A DNA stretch of 64,000 nt from Tenrec ecaudatus (GCF_050624435.1 NC_134535.1:128144731-128208730); one strand, 5' to 3'; positions 1 to 11,865 are shown, numbered from the stretch's first letter. Notes: generated by a model from the sequence alone, not told the origin. Translations and numbers: made by a program.

Positions 1-2034
1 TTTCTATTGCTTTTCTGGTTTTTATTTCATGTATTTTTGCTCTGATCTTTTTCACTTCATTTCTTCTGATGAATGGCTTCTTCTGCTGTCCCTTTTTGAT
101 TTGTTTATGTTGTTGGGTTAATCACTGATGTTGGTCCTTCTGTTTTTGATCCATGTATTTATTGCTATAGATTTTCTTCTGAGGACTACTTTTGCTGAGC
201 ACCAGAGATTTTGGTATGCTGTGTCTTCATTCTAATTTGAGTCTAAAATTTTTTAAATTTCATTTTCAAGTTCTTCTATGACCCAGTAGTCTTGAATAAG
301 GCGTTACTCAGTTTCCAGTATTTTCATATGTGTTACTCGGTTTCCATCATTTTCTCTTGATCTTTTTATTAGTTATTTCTGGTCTTACAATGCTATGAGC
401 AGAGAACATGCTTTGTTTTAATTTTAACTTACTGGGGCTTGTTTTGTGGCCTCAGATATGGTCTAGTCTGGAGAATGTGTACTGTGCTGCTGTTGGGTAG
501 TGTGTTCCATATTTGCCTATAAGACCAAGGTGGTTTTCTGCTATTTAGATCTTCTGAATTGTTGTTGAGCTTCTTTCTAGTTGCTCTTTCAATTTTGAAA
601 ATGGCATCATAAAGTCGTCTACTATCATTGCAGGACTTTCTCTCCCCAGTTCTGTTGGGATTCATTTGACGTGTTTTGGAGATCTTTCACTGTAATATTG
701 ATATGTTTTCTTGGCAAGATTGGCCCTTCAATCACTATATAATTTCCTTCTTTGTCTCTTACAATGAATTTTAACTTAAAGTGTATTCTATCCCAAATTA
801 TTATAGCTATCCCTGCTCTCTTTTGGTGGCTGTTTTCTTGATATATCTCTTTTCATCCTCTGATTTTCAATGTATTCATGTCTTTGTGTCTAAAATAGTG
901 TCCTGTAGGCAACATAGGGATGGATCATGATTTTTTTGTTTGTTTGCTTTTTAATGATCCATGTTGTCACTCTCTGTCTTGTGGCTGTTGGACTTAATCC
1001 CATTACTTTCAGTGTGATTAATGACAGGTATGCATTCATTGTTCTCATGAAATATTCTTTCATTTTTATAATTTTGTGGTGTTAACAGAATCTTTGTTCC
1101 TCTAATTTTCTGTTTTGAGTTGTTTCATACATGAGTTTTCTTTTCCTATCACTTGTGGTTTTGTGTTTACTGAGTCTTTCCCATTTGCTTCTACTTTATT
1201 TTTGGTAAGTAGATTTATTCATTTTCTTCCTGGTTACCATGAATTTGCCCTCTTAAATAGAAAAGTCAGTTATATGTTGAAATCACCTTGCCTTCATCTC
1301 TATGTGGAAATTCTCTGGCTATATCTTATATTCTCCCCATTTGTCTTAAAGTTGTTGTTTATAGATTGATCTCTGGTTTCCTGTAGTCAATGTTGTGGCT
1401 TTATTTTACTTTTTGTGAAATATTCATCTGGGTTGTTATCTGTGTGGTGCTCTTGTATGTCTTTATCTCAGGTGCACTCCAATGTCACTCCTTCCCTATC
1501 TGAAAGACTCCCTTTAATATGTTTCTGGCTGTATGATTCTTGGTCGGCAATTCTTTTCTGTTAGGATTTTATATGTGCCATCCTATTGCCTCTTTCTGCA
1601 TGGCCTCTGATGAGAAACCAGCACTTAGTTTTATGGTGGCCTTTTATAAGTGATATTTCATTTTTACAAGCTGCTTTCAGAATTATTTCTTTGTCTTTTG
1701 TTTGGGGCAATTTGATTATGATATGTCTTGGTGACTTTATTGGGGGGGTCGATTCTCTTTGGGATTTATGAGGCTTCTTGGATGGAAATCTTCTCATCTT
1801 ACATGATATATGAGAATATTTCTGCCAATATAATTCCCTCTGTACTATACTTTCCCTCCTGCTTTTATGGGATTCCCATTTCACATAAAATACTCTTCCT
1901 AATGGTGTCCCACGTAGCTCTCAGGCTTTTTCAATTTTCTACTTTTTATTTCCAGATTATCCTCAAACAAATAACTACCAACAACTTTCCCTCTATTTTA
2001 CTGACTCCTTTTTCCATTGATTCAATTATACCTC
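1..2034 (-). mobile_element. LINE-1 5' half, antisense (ORF2 endonuclease end and ORF1 relic)
   Basis: Read on the minus strand this is a decayed L1. About 1020 down to 1 corresponds to the start of ORF2 (endonuclease region) and runs off the left edge of the window. About 1020-1500 is the inter-ORF stretch. About 1500-2034 is the C-terminal half of ORF1; a minus-strand frame at 1561-1884 still shows the ORF1 signature RHIIIKLPQTKDKEIILKAA. ORF1 of this family is an RNA-binding chaperone and ORF2 an endonuclease/reverse transcriptase. The frames are broken by stops, so the copy is dead. A SINE at 2047-2253 separates it from the rest of the element. Confidence 0.8.
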
Positions 2035-2046
2035 TGTGTCCTTCCA

Positions 2047-2253
2047 TTAAGGCATCCCTCACTGGTGGTGCAGCGTGTTAAGCAGTAGGCATCTAACTAT
2101 AAGGTCAGCGGTTCAGGCAATCAGCCACACTATGAGGAAAAAGATGAGACTGTTTGGGCCTGTCAACATGTACCATCTTGGAAACTGTGTGGAGCAGTTC
2201 TGCTCTGCCAATGTGAACCCCCAAATTAACTCTATGGCAGTTGGTTCAAAAAG
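2047..2253 (+). mobile_element. AfroSINE-type tRNA-like SINE inserted in L1
   Basis: The body starts with a tRNA-like head (GGTGGTGCAGCGTGTTAAGC), carries a B-box-like segment near 2110 and continues with the GAAACTGTGTGGAGCAGTTC core shared by the other SINEs of this window. It is bounded by an exact 12-bp target duplication, TGTGTCCTTCCA, at 2035-2046 and 2254-2265. This marks a target-primed insertion into the L1. The L1 must therefore be older. Confidence 0.9.
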
Positions 2254-2265
2254 TGTGTCCTTCCA

Positions 2266-2560
2266 GTGTGTTACCTATTTCAGAAACTTGTATGATAACT
2301 TTCTGAATTTATATTTGTGTAAGGTATTTATTTGTTTATTGACTCTCTTTTTGTTTTGCTTTCTTAAATTCTTGTAGGCTTTTCTGTGCTCATTTACTTG
2401 CCTCAGATTCTGTTTCTTCATGTGATTTGTTGTTGACTGATGTCTTTAAGGCACTAAGGTGTTATTTTGTATATAGAGAGAGTATGTTTGTTGGTTTTAT
2501 CCTGATTTTTGTTTTGTTTTCTTATGTTATATCAGGGTATATAGCATAGGCATGTTACAC
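2266..2560 (-). mobile_element. LINE-1, N-terminal ORF1 region, antisense
   Basis: This continues the same antisense L1 beyond the SINE. The T-rich plus strand fits the coiled-coil coding part of ORF1 read backwards. No open frame survives. The position between the ORF1 C-terminal half and a GC-rich block agrees with element order. Confidence 0.55.
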
Positions 2561-2995
2561 TGATGACTAGTATGATAGCATGGGAAATCCAGCCACCTAT
2601 CAATCATTGGGTGGGTGGTTAGGCAGGGGCAGTAGGGTGGGGGGGTGACTGAGAGTGGGCAGACTGGTTGTGTCTGTAGCACCACTGATCTTTGGTTTGG
2701 TGGCACACGAGTGCTGCTGCGTCTGGTTACTGTGTGGTGGGTGGGGAGTGACACATGGACATACATCACTGGTTGTAGGTGAGATGAGGCTGCATGAGAG
2801 GATGGAGGAGTTTGTGCCTTGATCTTCAAATGTGGGGGGAAGTGGGCATGAGGGAGACTCAGCTGCTATTTCCTTGGAGGTTAGGAAAGGCGGTTGAAAA
2901 GGCTCCTGTGGTCACCAGGCATGGGTGCTGGGGCACTTCTCATTGGCTGGAGCGAGTAATAAAGTCCTTACCCTCACACACTGTGTGAGTGGCAT
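2561..2995 (-). other. GC-rich block, possible L1 5' UTR
   Basis: Base composition changes sharply from T-rich to G-rich at about 2560, where the 5' UTR of the antisense L1 should lie. I assign it by position only; I cannot confirm it from a motif. Clustered TGGGTGGG runs are visible. Confidence 0.3.
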
Positions 2996-4220
2996 TCCCG
3001 GAATCTGATTGGGCCAAAGACCTCCTGCTGACACTGTCTAGATCTACTTCTCTATGTGTGTCACCCATTCTAATGACCAAGGACCACCTTTTGAGAAGAG
3101 TCCCTGGATCCTTCCCTACTCTGGGTCACTAGGATCCCAGGGACTCTCACCCTCTTTCCTGGACGTTTTCAGATCTGATTTATGACCTTCTCACCTTGCT
3201 TCACTCCAGGCTCATCTATCAGTGTTTCCCCACATAGATGATACCAACCCGTAGGGGGAACTGGAATGATCCAAGGGGGCTTTAAAAGTAGACCCCCGCA
3301 CTTGATCTTGGATAGAGTTTTCAATCTCTGTGTTTTCAACATAGACTTGAATCTCTAGCTGCATCTTGAACATCATATGAATATGTGATATTTTTCTCAA
3401 ATTTAATAATGTCCCAAATCAAATTCCTCCCACTGTATTCCCATTATTAACTCAGCTTTCCAATTGCTTAGGTGAAAAAGTCTTTAATTTTCCCAAGCCT
3501 CCAGAGTCCAAAGGGTCAGTCTTTTATCCAAATGCCAGGCAAAGATTGAAAGACCACCCACAGTCTTCCCCATCTCTGTTGACGGAAGGCCCATTCTGCC
3601 AGATGCTGAGATCAAAAAGGTTGGCATCATCTTTACATTTCTCTTTTCTTTCATTGCCTCTATTTGAGTTCCCAGTGAATATGGGCAGCTCTACTTTCAA
3701 ACTATATCCAAAGCCTGACCCCTTATTCCCAGTGTGACCACTCCTGCCACCTCTGCAGGCTGATAGCAATCTTCTTGCGTCTGTCTCTGTTTCCTGACAG
3801 CCTGATCTCAGCACTCTCGGCCTCGCAGTTAGACTGGCCATCTGAGTGTTAGGCTGGCTGGGTAAAATGTGGGGCGAAAGCATCTCTGGTGCCATACCTA
3901 AAGGCTACTCAGTGATGAATGACTAACTGAGGATCCTGTAATTCAACCAAGGTAAGAAGTAGTACCCCACCATCTCTTGCTAGACTAAAGCTCAGAATAA
4001 GGAAAATAGCTTTTTGAGCTGTTCAGAGATGGAATGAGCTCTTGAAGAGACAGTATGTTCCCAGTTTGGACAATCAACGTGTTATATTTGGAAGTAGGAG
4101 CTCCACCAACATGGCCTTCTACTTATACAACGCATTTAACCTCTTAGGGATTCTTTGTTCTTATTGCAAACTAGGGTGCTCTCGTGGCACAGGGTTGCGG
4201 CTAAAATTAAAACAAGAAGG
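2996..4220. other. Unassigned single-copy-like DNA
   Basis: I see no recognisable gene, exon or repeat here. Open frames on both strands are short and overlap each other, as expected by chance. Confidence 0.5.
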
Positions 4221-4285
4221 CATGTGTAAAGTGCTTGTCATAATGGCCAGCACATACTGGGTGCACAGTAAGTACATGGCTTCCC
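4221..4285 (+). mobile_element. MIR SINE 3' fragment
   Basis: The run TGTAAAGTGCTTGTCATAAT followed by GGCCAGCACATACTGGGTGC and CAGTAAGTA matches the conserved 3' part of MIR in sense orientation. MIR is an ancient mammal-wide family. Confidence 0.7.
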
Positions 4286-5627
4286 CCATACCTTCCCTCT
4301 GAGAGGCTCTTCCGATGGGACTCAAGCATGACGGAGGACATAGATTTAGGTACAGCATGGGGATGGGGTTGAAGCATGGATTGGTGCCATTGCTTCTGTT
4401 GTGATGGCTCCCAGGCCTGTTCAATTGGAGGGCACAGAGAAGGCCCCATCTGTGCCACCAAGCCTTCTGTGATGCTCTGGGAGGAGTGACAAGCACTAAC
4501 CCAGATCATGCATATTCAAAGCTCGGTCTGGTTCCCTGGCACAATAGGCCAGAAAAACAAAGCAGGTAACAGCCTGCCTCCTTGATCCAAACACTGAGTC
4601 TGAACTGATAGGGCAAGACAGGTCTCAAAGTAAGGCTCATCTTTACCTTTGCATTCTGGTGAGCAATACCCTGGGGTTTTAAATCCAAGAGTCCATGATG
4701 CCCAAGGCATCCCTGGATAGAATTCAGGTGGTCCATAAGTCTCACAGATGTTTCATATCACATTCTAGCTGTTGCAGGTAGCTCACAGTAGAATTCATGC
4801 TCATCTTTGAAATTATGGTACTTTCAAGAATTTGTGAAAGATGTTGTTGCTTAATGTCTTATTAAAGAAATATACCTGTGACATTACTGCATTTTCATAA
4901 TATTCTATAATTGTCCTTCAGTATCATTGGTTTCATTTGCAATTCCTGTGTTCTATTCTATGTAGTTTTAAATACATAGGGTTTATTGGTTTCAACAGAT
5001 TTCCAGAAAACTAAGTAACCTGATGTCAAGAGGCTTTGAGGATAGCTACCAGTTATGCATGAATGCTTCCCACACCACAGTTAAGTCACTCCGAGTAATT
5101 GCCTTCCCTAGGTAGATAGCTGGGCCAATGGATTCCTTATTCTTGGATGTATTTTCTCAGCCGTGTAATCATCCATCCAGATGGATGGAACCATCCAGTG
5201 GCCCCAGGGCCACTCTGGCACTGATTATCCTCCTGAGCTTTCTCATCGTTCCCCATCTGTTAGTTACAGAAGGTTCAAACATCTTTTTAAAATCCCAAAA
5301 CTTAACTCTCCTTTTGAAAAACAAAGCATGGTACCCTGAGCTGAAAATGATTGAATTGTCAAGTTCCCAGAGAGAGAGAGGGGATGCTTCAGAAGAGCTC
5401 AGACACCTTTGTGGATGCTCATCTTCACATCACCCTGGTTCATCCCCCTCTGCTCTGACCACATTGGCAGAACTGCTTGCCTTGAAACCACCTCTGAATA
5501 GCCACCTTCGCCCTTTCTGCATTTCAGTGGGATATGTTAGGCAAGAGGAGAGAAGGGAGAAGAACAGCTGCGTAGGACAATCAGGACTAACCAAGACTAC
5601 TCCTAACTTGGAAATACAAAACCAACA
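4286..5627. other. Unassigned DNA with one 174-codon open frame
   Basis: No repeat or gene is recognised. A plus-strand frame at 5128-5652 is open for 174 codons, but it has no recognisable domain and runs into the SINE that follows, so I do not call it a gene. Confidence 0.4.
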
Positions 5628-5818
5628 ACCCAACTTACTACCATTACATTGACGTTGGCTTATAGCACCCTTTCAGGTAATGCGCACCTGCCCCTGTGAG
5701 TTTCTGAGGCTATAATATTGATGGGAGTGGAAAGCCCCATCTTTCTCCATGGAACAGCTGTCAAGGAGCTGCCAAATGCAGAAGCACTACAGCTAGGGCT
5801 CCTAACCAGGAGATCCAG
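5628..5818 (-). mobile_element. AfroSINE-type SINE, antisense
   Basis: The plus strand reads as the complement of the SINE: tail-side CACCTGCCCCTGTGAGTTTC, then GGGAGTGGAAAGCCCCATCT, ending with AGGGCTCCTAAC, the complement of the head. It is diverged and has no clear flanking duplication. Confidence 0.75.
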
Positions 5819-6175
5819 GAGGCCAGAAAATCTCCTCCTAGATGACTGTCCTAAATGGCATGGCTCAAGAGCAGAAGCCAAGCAATGGAAAGACACACTC
5901 TGTAAGGAGCACATACCGTCCTTGACCCTGATGGGACCCAGGTGAATAAAATAACATCTCTCTTAACTCTGGAGGGAAACACGAGGCACAAAGGAATACA
6001 TGAGGGCGGCATAAGGAAGTATATCAGAGAAGCTCAATTCCAGCTAGCTCAGGAAATAAAAACACCAAACAACCAAATAAGTGACTTATGAATCAACTTT
6101 CCATTGAGGACAAAGAGATGCCTTTCCCAACATGCCCGCAAAACTGGACAGTGAGTAACAAGGGTTGGAGAATAA
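5819..6175. other. Unassigned DNA
   Basis: I see nothing recognisable here. Confidence 0.4.
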
Positions 6176-6273
6176 TTGATACACTTCAATCATGGCGTTG
6201 GTGAAGAATATTAAATATACCTTAGACTTCCAGAAGAATGAACAAATCTGTCTTGGGAGAAATGTAATCACTA
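6176..6273 (+). mobile_element. RTE (BovB-like) LINE 3' region, left piece
   Basis: The run GGTGAAGAATATTAAATATACC, written here in part, followed by AATCTGTCTTGGGAGAAATG is the RTE 3' coding end seen again at 8515-8902. It stops at a TA dinucleotide (6272-6273) where a mariner inserted, and it resumes at 7201. Confidence 0.75.
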
Positions 6274-7200
6274 CACGAGGGTGTCCCCCCACAATATGGA
6301 GAAGAGCTCCGCTGGGCGGAGCTTTCATGGTATGCATTTTTCCTGCTAGGCGAGCATCTAGCAACTCGCTCTCAGTGCACCCAGTGGCATCACCTGGGAA
6401 GGTTTTCTCTGGTCACAGTGAATTTTTTCATAAAAGCAGTTTTGCTTGAACCTCATTTTTTGGTGATGGCCAATTGAAGAGAACACCATGTGGCTGCGAA
6501 ATTTTGTTTCCTGTCCAGGAAAAATGCCACAGAAACTGTTTTGATGTTGAGCACAGCTGACAAGGACAGCGCTACGGGGCACACTCAAGTATACAAGCAG
6601 TTTTCTCATTTCAAAAAAGGTGAAACGTCAATTGATGACAAGCCTCATTCGGGACATCTGTCAGCTTCTCCAACGGATGAAAATGTCTACTTGTAGTGGA
6701 CTTCGAGTTCGTTCCACCAGGTCAGACTGTTAATCGAGCTTTCTATTTAGAGGTTCCGAAAAGATTGCATAACCATGTAAAACAAAATAAGACCTGATTT
6801 GTGACAGATGGGGGACTGGCTTTGCCACCACGACAATGCACCTGCTCACACAGCCATCTCAGTGTGCCAGTTTTTGGAAAAAAAGCAGCATGCCTCTCTT
6901 GCCCCACACATCTTACTCACCTGACCTTGCTCTGTGCAACTTCTTTTTGTTTCTGCCAATTCAGAGGGACGTGAAAGGACAGCGATTCAACTGCATGGAA
7001 AAGAAAAACGAGGGAGGTGCTACCAGCCATCCAAACAGCTGAGTTTGAAAATGTTTTCAAGAATAGAATCACAGATTTGACAGATGTATTCAGTGTAATG
7101 AAGAGTACATTGAAAGAGATAAGGTTGCTTTGTAGAAAAATTGAAATACATAGCTTTGAAAAAAAAATTCTGTGTGTGTGTGTGGTGGTACCCCCTCGTG
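6274..7200 (+). mobile_element. Mariner element, internally deleted transposase relic
   Basis: Terminal inverted repeats begin CACGAGGGTGTCCCC at the left and read CACGAGGGGGTACC on the complement at the right, flanked by TA on the left and TT (a decayed TA) on the right. The coding remnant shows the mariner N-terminal helix-turn-helix part (TQVYKQFSHFKKGETSIDDK), then jumps directly to the C-terminal catalytic part, where HHDNAPAHTAIS can be read across frameshifts. The middle third, about 130 residues including the first catalytic Asp (GDESW region of the family), is missing. The length is 927 bp against about 1.3 kb for a full mariner. A (TG)n run lies near the right end. It cannot make an active transposase. 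Confidence 0.9.
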
Positions 7201-7335
7201 TTCCTTAGAAGGGAGGATGACAAGACATCGTCTTGTGTGCTTTGGACATGCAATCGGGAAGGACTAGTCATGAAGAAGGACATCATGTTTGCTAAAGTCG
7301 AACCATTCCAACGGCACAGGGATTGATTTAGTAGG
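7201..7335 (+). mobile_element. RTE LINE 3' region, right piece
   Basis: TTAGAAGGGAGGATGACAAG, then CTTTGGACATGCAATCGGGA and GAAGGACATCATGTTTGCTA continue the RTE sequence exactly where the left piece stops at 6273. The mariner therefore inserted into a pre-existing RTE copy. Confidence 0.75.
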
Positions 7336-7379
7336 TGTCCCCGCAGCATAATTCAGTGAAAGCTGACGAATGCATTACT

Positions 7380-7475
7380 CATGACGTGTTACCTTTGAGT
7401 CGATTCCAACTCATAGCAACTTCACAGGACAGGAAAGACCTGCTCCTGTGGCAGGCTGAGTAGCAAATGGCATAA
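7380..7475 (-). mobile_element. SINE fragment, antisense
   Basis: TTGAGTCGATTCCAACTCAT followed by AGCAACTTCACAGGACAGG is the complement of the conserved SINE/RTE-tail segment that ends GAGTCGGAATCGACTC in intact copies. Only the tail half is present. Confidence 0.65.
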
Positions 7476-7679
7476 AGAAAGGATTCATAACAACAACAAC
7501 AACGACAAAAACGACTGCCTTGTCCACTGCTGGCCAGCTGTGACACATGCCAGTCACAGATAAAACAACTCAGATTCAAGAGCAGGAGACCTGGATTCCT
7601 GTCACTGCTCTGAAAAGAATGGGCCATGGACACAGGGCTCCGATCAATATGTGGGAGGCTAGGGAACATTAGACAGTTT

Positions 7680-8110
7680 CTTTATTTTATGACAATTTTA
7701 TTGGCACATAATTTACATATCATACAATAATTCAATCATTCAATCATATCAAGGAGAATTGTGCAATCATTGCTATATCAATTTTAGAACACGCCCCCTC
7801 ACTGAGTTAAAACACCTTTAGAATGAGTGTGTAATCTCAGTCAGTTTTAGTGGCCCCCCACTTTCATTTTCAAATATCCTTTCCCTCCCTACCACCCACC
7901 CCTGCAGCCCCGAGCGACCCCCGTGTTCACCTAGTTATTAGCACTATGGGTCCACCCTCCCATGCCTCAAAAACTGGGAAACCCAACAGAAACAATAAAA
8001 AACACAATGAAAATAAGGTGGTTAGGATAAAATAATAATAACATTAAGATCAAAATACAAGTAATGAATACGAAAGAAAAGATCCCCATCAACATTCCAA
8101 AAGTCAGGGA
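7680..8110 (-). mobile_element. L1 3' UTR fragment, antisense (older subfamily)
   Basis: ATTTTATTGGCACATAATTT starts an antisense L1 3' end that is followed by C-rich and then A-rich tracts. The same motif order appears at 27465-27840 and 55570-55720. Confidence 0.6.
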
Positions 8111-8125
8111 CGAAATTTCTTTTTA

Positions 8126-8149
8126 TTATATATATATATATATATATAT
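8126..8149. repeat. (TA)n microsatellite
   Basis: A short TA tract lies between two antisense L1 3' fragments. Confidence 0.9.
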
Positions 8150-8395
8150 GCTTTTAAAAATCGTTTTATTAAGGGCTCATACAACTCTTATCACAATCCA
8201 TACATACATCAAATGTGTAAAGCAGATTTGTACATTCATTGCCCTCATTATTCTCAAAACATTTGCTCTCCACTTAAGCCCTTGGCATCAGCTCCTCGTT
8301 TTTCCCCTCCCTCCACGCTCCCCCCTCCCTCATGAACCCTTGATAATTTATAAATTATTATTTTGTCACATTCAGGGAAGAACTTTCTGTCATGG
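8150..8395 (-). mobile_element. Tenrec-type L1 3' UTR, antisense
   Basis: The plus strand opens with poly-T-like TTTTAAAAATCGTTTTATTA, then GGGCTCATACAACTCTTATC and ACAATCCATACATACATCAA. This is the complement of the A-tailed 3' end of the most common L1 in this window (compare 42108 on the plus strand). It is truncated at about 8395. Confidence 0.85.
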
Positions 8396-8514
8396 AACAA
8401 GTAAGAGATGCTTGCAGCCAGGTCGGGTCTCTAGGGGGGTCTTCTAGCCAAGTCAGAGGATTTCTTAGCTCTCTTTCCTTCTACGCTTCTGATTCGAAGT
8501 ATGTTTTCCTACCC

Positions 8515-8902
8515 CTGAAGAAGAATCAGTGCATTTGAAGTACAGCGCTGCCAGAAAATATTGAAAACACTTCAAACTGCCAAAAGAACACACAGATCTG
8601 TCTTGGAAAAAGTATAGCCAGAATTCTCTCTAGAGACAAGGACGGTAAGACTTCATCTTATGAGCTTTGGCCATGTTCTCAGGAGAGATCGGTCCCTGGG
8701 AAGGACACCATGCTTGGTCAAGTAGCACGGCAGTGAAAAGAGGGGGACCTTTGACAAGATGGATTGACACAGGAGCTGCGTCAATGGGCTCAAACTAAGA
8801 ACCATGTGAGTCTGCTGCGGACTGGGTGGTGTTTCATTCTGTTGTACATTGAGTTGATGTGAGTCAGAACTGATTTGAAGACACTTAGCAACAACAACAA
8901 CA
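8515..8902 (+). mobile_element. RTE LINE 3' end with (CAA)n tail
   Basis: Reads CAGATCTGTCTTGGAAAAAG, TCAGGAGAGATCGGTCCCTG and GGATTGACACAGGAGCTGCG, and ends GTCAGAACTGATTTGAAGAC followed by a CAACAACAACAACAAC tail at 8886-8903. The tail marks the true 3' terminus. The copy is 5'-truncated, as is usual for LINEs. Confidence 0.85.
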
Positions 8903-8903
8903 A

Positions 8904-9895
8904 CCTGGATTCGTATAGAATGCTTTGGTTAAAAGTTGTAGTTAATCCTGACTTAAGGATTGTAAACAGAAGAGGATTTTTATTTTTCTCTTGTGAGAAA
9001 TTGCAAGCAGGGCCAGCTTAATAAACCCAGACTCAGGTGCCTTGCTCTAGCTGGGCTCAGCCATCTTCCATGGGGTGAACTGTATTTTCCAGGCTGCTTC
9101 CCCTCATGGGTCACAAGTTAACTGCAGCAGTGCTAGGCATCTCATCAAGACATGATAGTGCGTAATGCAAAAATCAAGAACAGCTCTTCCTTGCATCTTC
9201 TGTTAAGATAAATACACCACTCCCAGTACGCCCTGGAGAGAAGGCCTTCAGGTGTATACAGTGACAGCAATCTTTGAGGAAAGACCAAGGGGGAGTGTCT
9301 GTTGGTAGATGTCAAGAAATGTTTGCTTACAATTCCCTCTTGGACTTGGGTTCCCTCTAAAACATTCCCCTCACACTCAGCCCTGAGCGTTCTTCCTTCT
9401 GCTGCCTGGCTAGCAGAGGCGGGGGATGTAATATGACTTCTCTATCGCAACTCTGAGGGTTCTGGCAAGATACGGGCAGCACAAAGATGGAAAACTTCCT
9501 CTATGCATGATTCTGCAGATAGAAAAAAATTAGTCCCAGCCCATACAAATTCTATTCCCATTTGGTAAAGCTGGAAGCTTAGGGAGCATTTTTAGACTCA
9601 AAACACGAAGGCCTCTCGTACGACCAGAAGCAAAGCCCAGTGCGGTGTGAGGAAATGATCTGACCACTTGGTGCTTTTCAACGTTTGGATTAGAGAGGAG
9701 AAAAGGAAGAAAGAGAGCTCTATCATGGAGCCTGGAAACTTCCGCACAAGCCTGGCTCCTGGGACTAGGCCCTCCCATTCAGCATTGAATATTCCAGCTC
9801 AGAACCAGGTCCATTCCTTTACACAATCTCACGTAACAAGCATAGGATCTCCCCCTTTATTCATAGCCAGCTTCGGAAAAAAGGCACACACCGGG
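8904..9895. other. Unassigned DNA
   Basis: No gene or family I can name with confidence. The stretch 9120-9240 resembles old dispersed mammalian repeats, but I cannot assign it. Confidence 0.4.
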
Positions 9896-10230
9896 AGTGC
9901 TTTGGATATCACAATGATCAGATACAGATATAAAAATCATTATGTTGACTATGCTTAAAGCAGTTAAAACGAGGTTTGAAATACTGACAAGTACCAAAGT
10001 CCATGAGAAGTAGTCAACTAAATTTAAAAGTGAATCCAATAGAACTTATAGAAAGATAAAAGATCAATAGATAAACTCCAAACACAATGAGTGGGTTAAG
10101 CAGCAAATCGCACACCTCAAAACAGTGACCCAAAAGACGGAGTCAAAAAAATCTTTCAAAATAAAGCAGAGAAAGTCAAAAGTATTTAGGAAAGAAAGGT
10201 CAGGCTGTACAGTAAGTAGAGTTACAAAGT
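9896..10230 (+). mobile_element. L1/HAL1-type ORF1 relic, sense
   Basis: ACACAATGAGTGGGTTAAGC followed by AGCAAATCGCACACCTC and an A/G-rich run fits the coiled-coil coding part of an old L1 or HAL1 ORF1 in sense orientation. It is heavily decayed. Confidence 0.5.
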
Positions 10231-10254
10231 CTATTTTTTTTGTTTTGGTGTTAA

Positions 10255-10960
10255 TTTCGGGATGTGCATAATTTCTAAACCAAATAATTCCAGTCCAAAA
10301 TTTAACCAATCTTACAATTCCTGGCCAAGGCATAGGAAATATTTCACCTGTACATTGGGAGAGAGATGAACAAGAATATTCATCAAAACCTCAAAAGAAA
10401 AAAAACCTAGAAACCAACAGGACATAAACAAACTGTAACACATGTTATATATATATTTATATATATTCATAATAATCACATTGCAGTGGTCACATAGCAT
10501 ACAGAAACAAATGAATGAGCTAATGTTATACCTCACAGAGGGATGTTTCACAAAAACAATACTGAGCAAAAACAATGAAAGAGCCACAGAGAGATGAAGG
10601 CAATATTTCATCTATACAAAGTTCTAAAGCATAAAGATTTTAGTGATTTACATTTAGAAATACAGGGGGATCTAAAAATTCATGAAAAATGGAATTAAAA
10701 GATACTGGAACTTTCTCCTGAACCTTTGAAGCCCCTCATCTATGGCAAGGTGAGAAACAAAGAAAGGTGAAGACATGAGACACAAAAATGTGTATAACTT
10801 TTGGGGTAGAGGCAAGGAAATCAGGAGTGAAGCATATAGTATCTATTACTTAGTATGATAGCCTATTACTTAATGTGTAATGCTTGGTGAATGGGTTTGT
10901 GTCGCTATTGTTGATTTTTACAACTTTCTCATTATGGTATATACATTTTTGTGTATACTC
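10255..10960 (+). mobile_element. Old L1 3' end, sense, carrying a MITE
   Basis: The A-rich plus strand follows the order of an ancient L1 3' region: AAGAATATTCATCAAAACC, then ACATTGCAGTGGTCACATAG, ending near TGGTATATACATTTTTGTGT. A small palindromic element interrupts it at 10663-10738. Confidence 0.5.
10663..10738. mobile_element. Short palindromic MITE (about 76 bp)
   Basis: The left arm CAGGGGGATCTAAAAATTCA and the complement of the right arm (GAGGGGCTTCAAAGGTTCAG) pair imperfectly, so the whole unit can fold on itself. TA precedes it at 10661-10662. Two relatives lie at 43115-43194 and 43492-43565. Size and TA flank fit a mariner-type MITE; that assignment is inference. Confidence 0.55.
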
Positions 10961-10971
10961 ATTATTTAAAT

Positions 10972-11845
10972 ATTGGTTTTGCTGTGCGGTGCCAATGTGC
11001 TGGCTCCAACCCATAGCAACCCATTCATAAGGGATAAGACACTACCTCACCCCGCACTGTCCTCACAATGATTATTACTTTTGAGCGATTGTTCCAGCCA
11101 CTGTTTTCACCCATCTTATTGCGGGTCTCCCACTTTCCCACTGCCCTCTCCTTTACCAACATGCTGCCCTTTGTGACCCTAAGGAGTATTCTAGGTGTCC
11201 TTCTTCCAAGACAGATTCATTGGTTCTCCTGGCAGTCTGGGGTATATTCAATATTCTTCACCAACAGCAAAAATCCAATTGTCATGCATATGAGGTAACT
11301 GAAAATACCGTGGCTTGGGTCAGGTGCACTTTAGTCCTCCAAGTGACATCTTTGCTGATTAATACTTTAATGATCTGTTCCGTGCAATAGGTTCTTTAAT
11401 TTCTTGACTGGTGCTGGCAAGGGTATCAAGTGTGGATTCACGTCAAATGAAACCATTGACAACTTACTATTTTCTCTCTTTATCATGATGTTTATTGATC
11501 AGTTGTGAGGGTTTTTATTTTTTTTCTGTTGAGATGTAATTCATACCGACGACTATACTCTTGAATTTTCATCACCAAAGGCCTTGCTCTAATCCTCGTG
11601 ACTACTTCTTTATACCACCCAGCTTGTGTGATTCATTCTTCAGCATACAGATTGCATGAGCATGGCTAGGGATATCCCTTGGACACACATCTTTTCTGAA
11701 TTTACAGCAGCTCCTTGTTCTGTTCAAATGGGTGCCACTTGGCCTATGTACAAGTTCCACATGAGTACAATTAAGTGTTCTCAAATTTGAATTGTCCACA
11801 ATGTGATCCATAATTTGTTATGATCCACATAGTTAATCTTTTAAC
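10972..11845 (-). mobile_element. RTE LINE copy B, 3' part, antisense
   Basis: Read on the minus strand this runs from the reverse transcriptase region (CACATTGTGGACAATTCAAA side, right) to the 3' end near 10972. It carries the complements of the same 3' motifs as 8515-8902, such as CTTCCAAGACAGATTCATTG. It abuts the 5' part of the same family in opposite orientation at about 11845-11866. This is the arrangement left by twin priming during LINE insertion. Confidence 0.8.
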
Positions 11846-11865
11846 AAAGATACATCTGATGCATG

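Noticed and set aside
5128-5652. 174-codon open frame on the plus strand
   Set aside because: No recognisable domain, and its end lies in an antisense SINE. The length is within chance for a window of this size.
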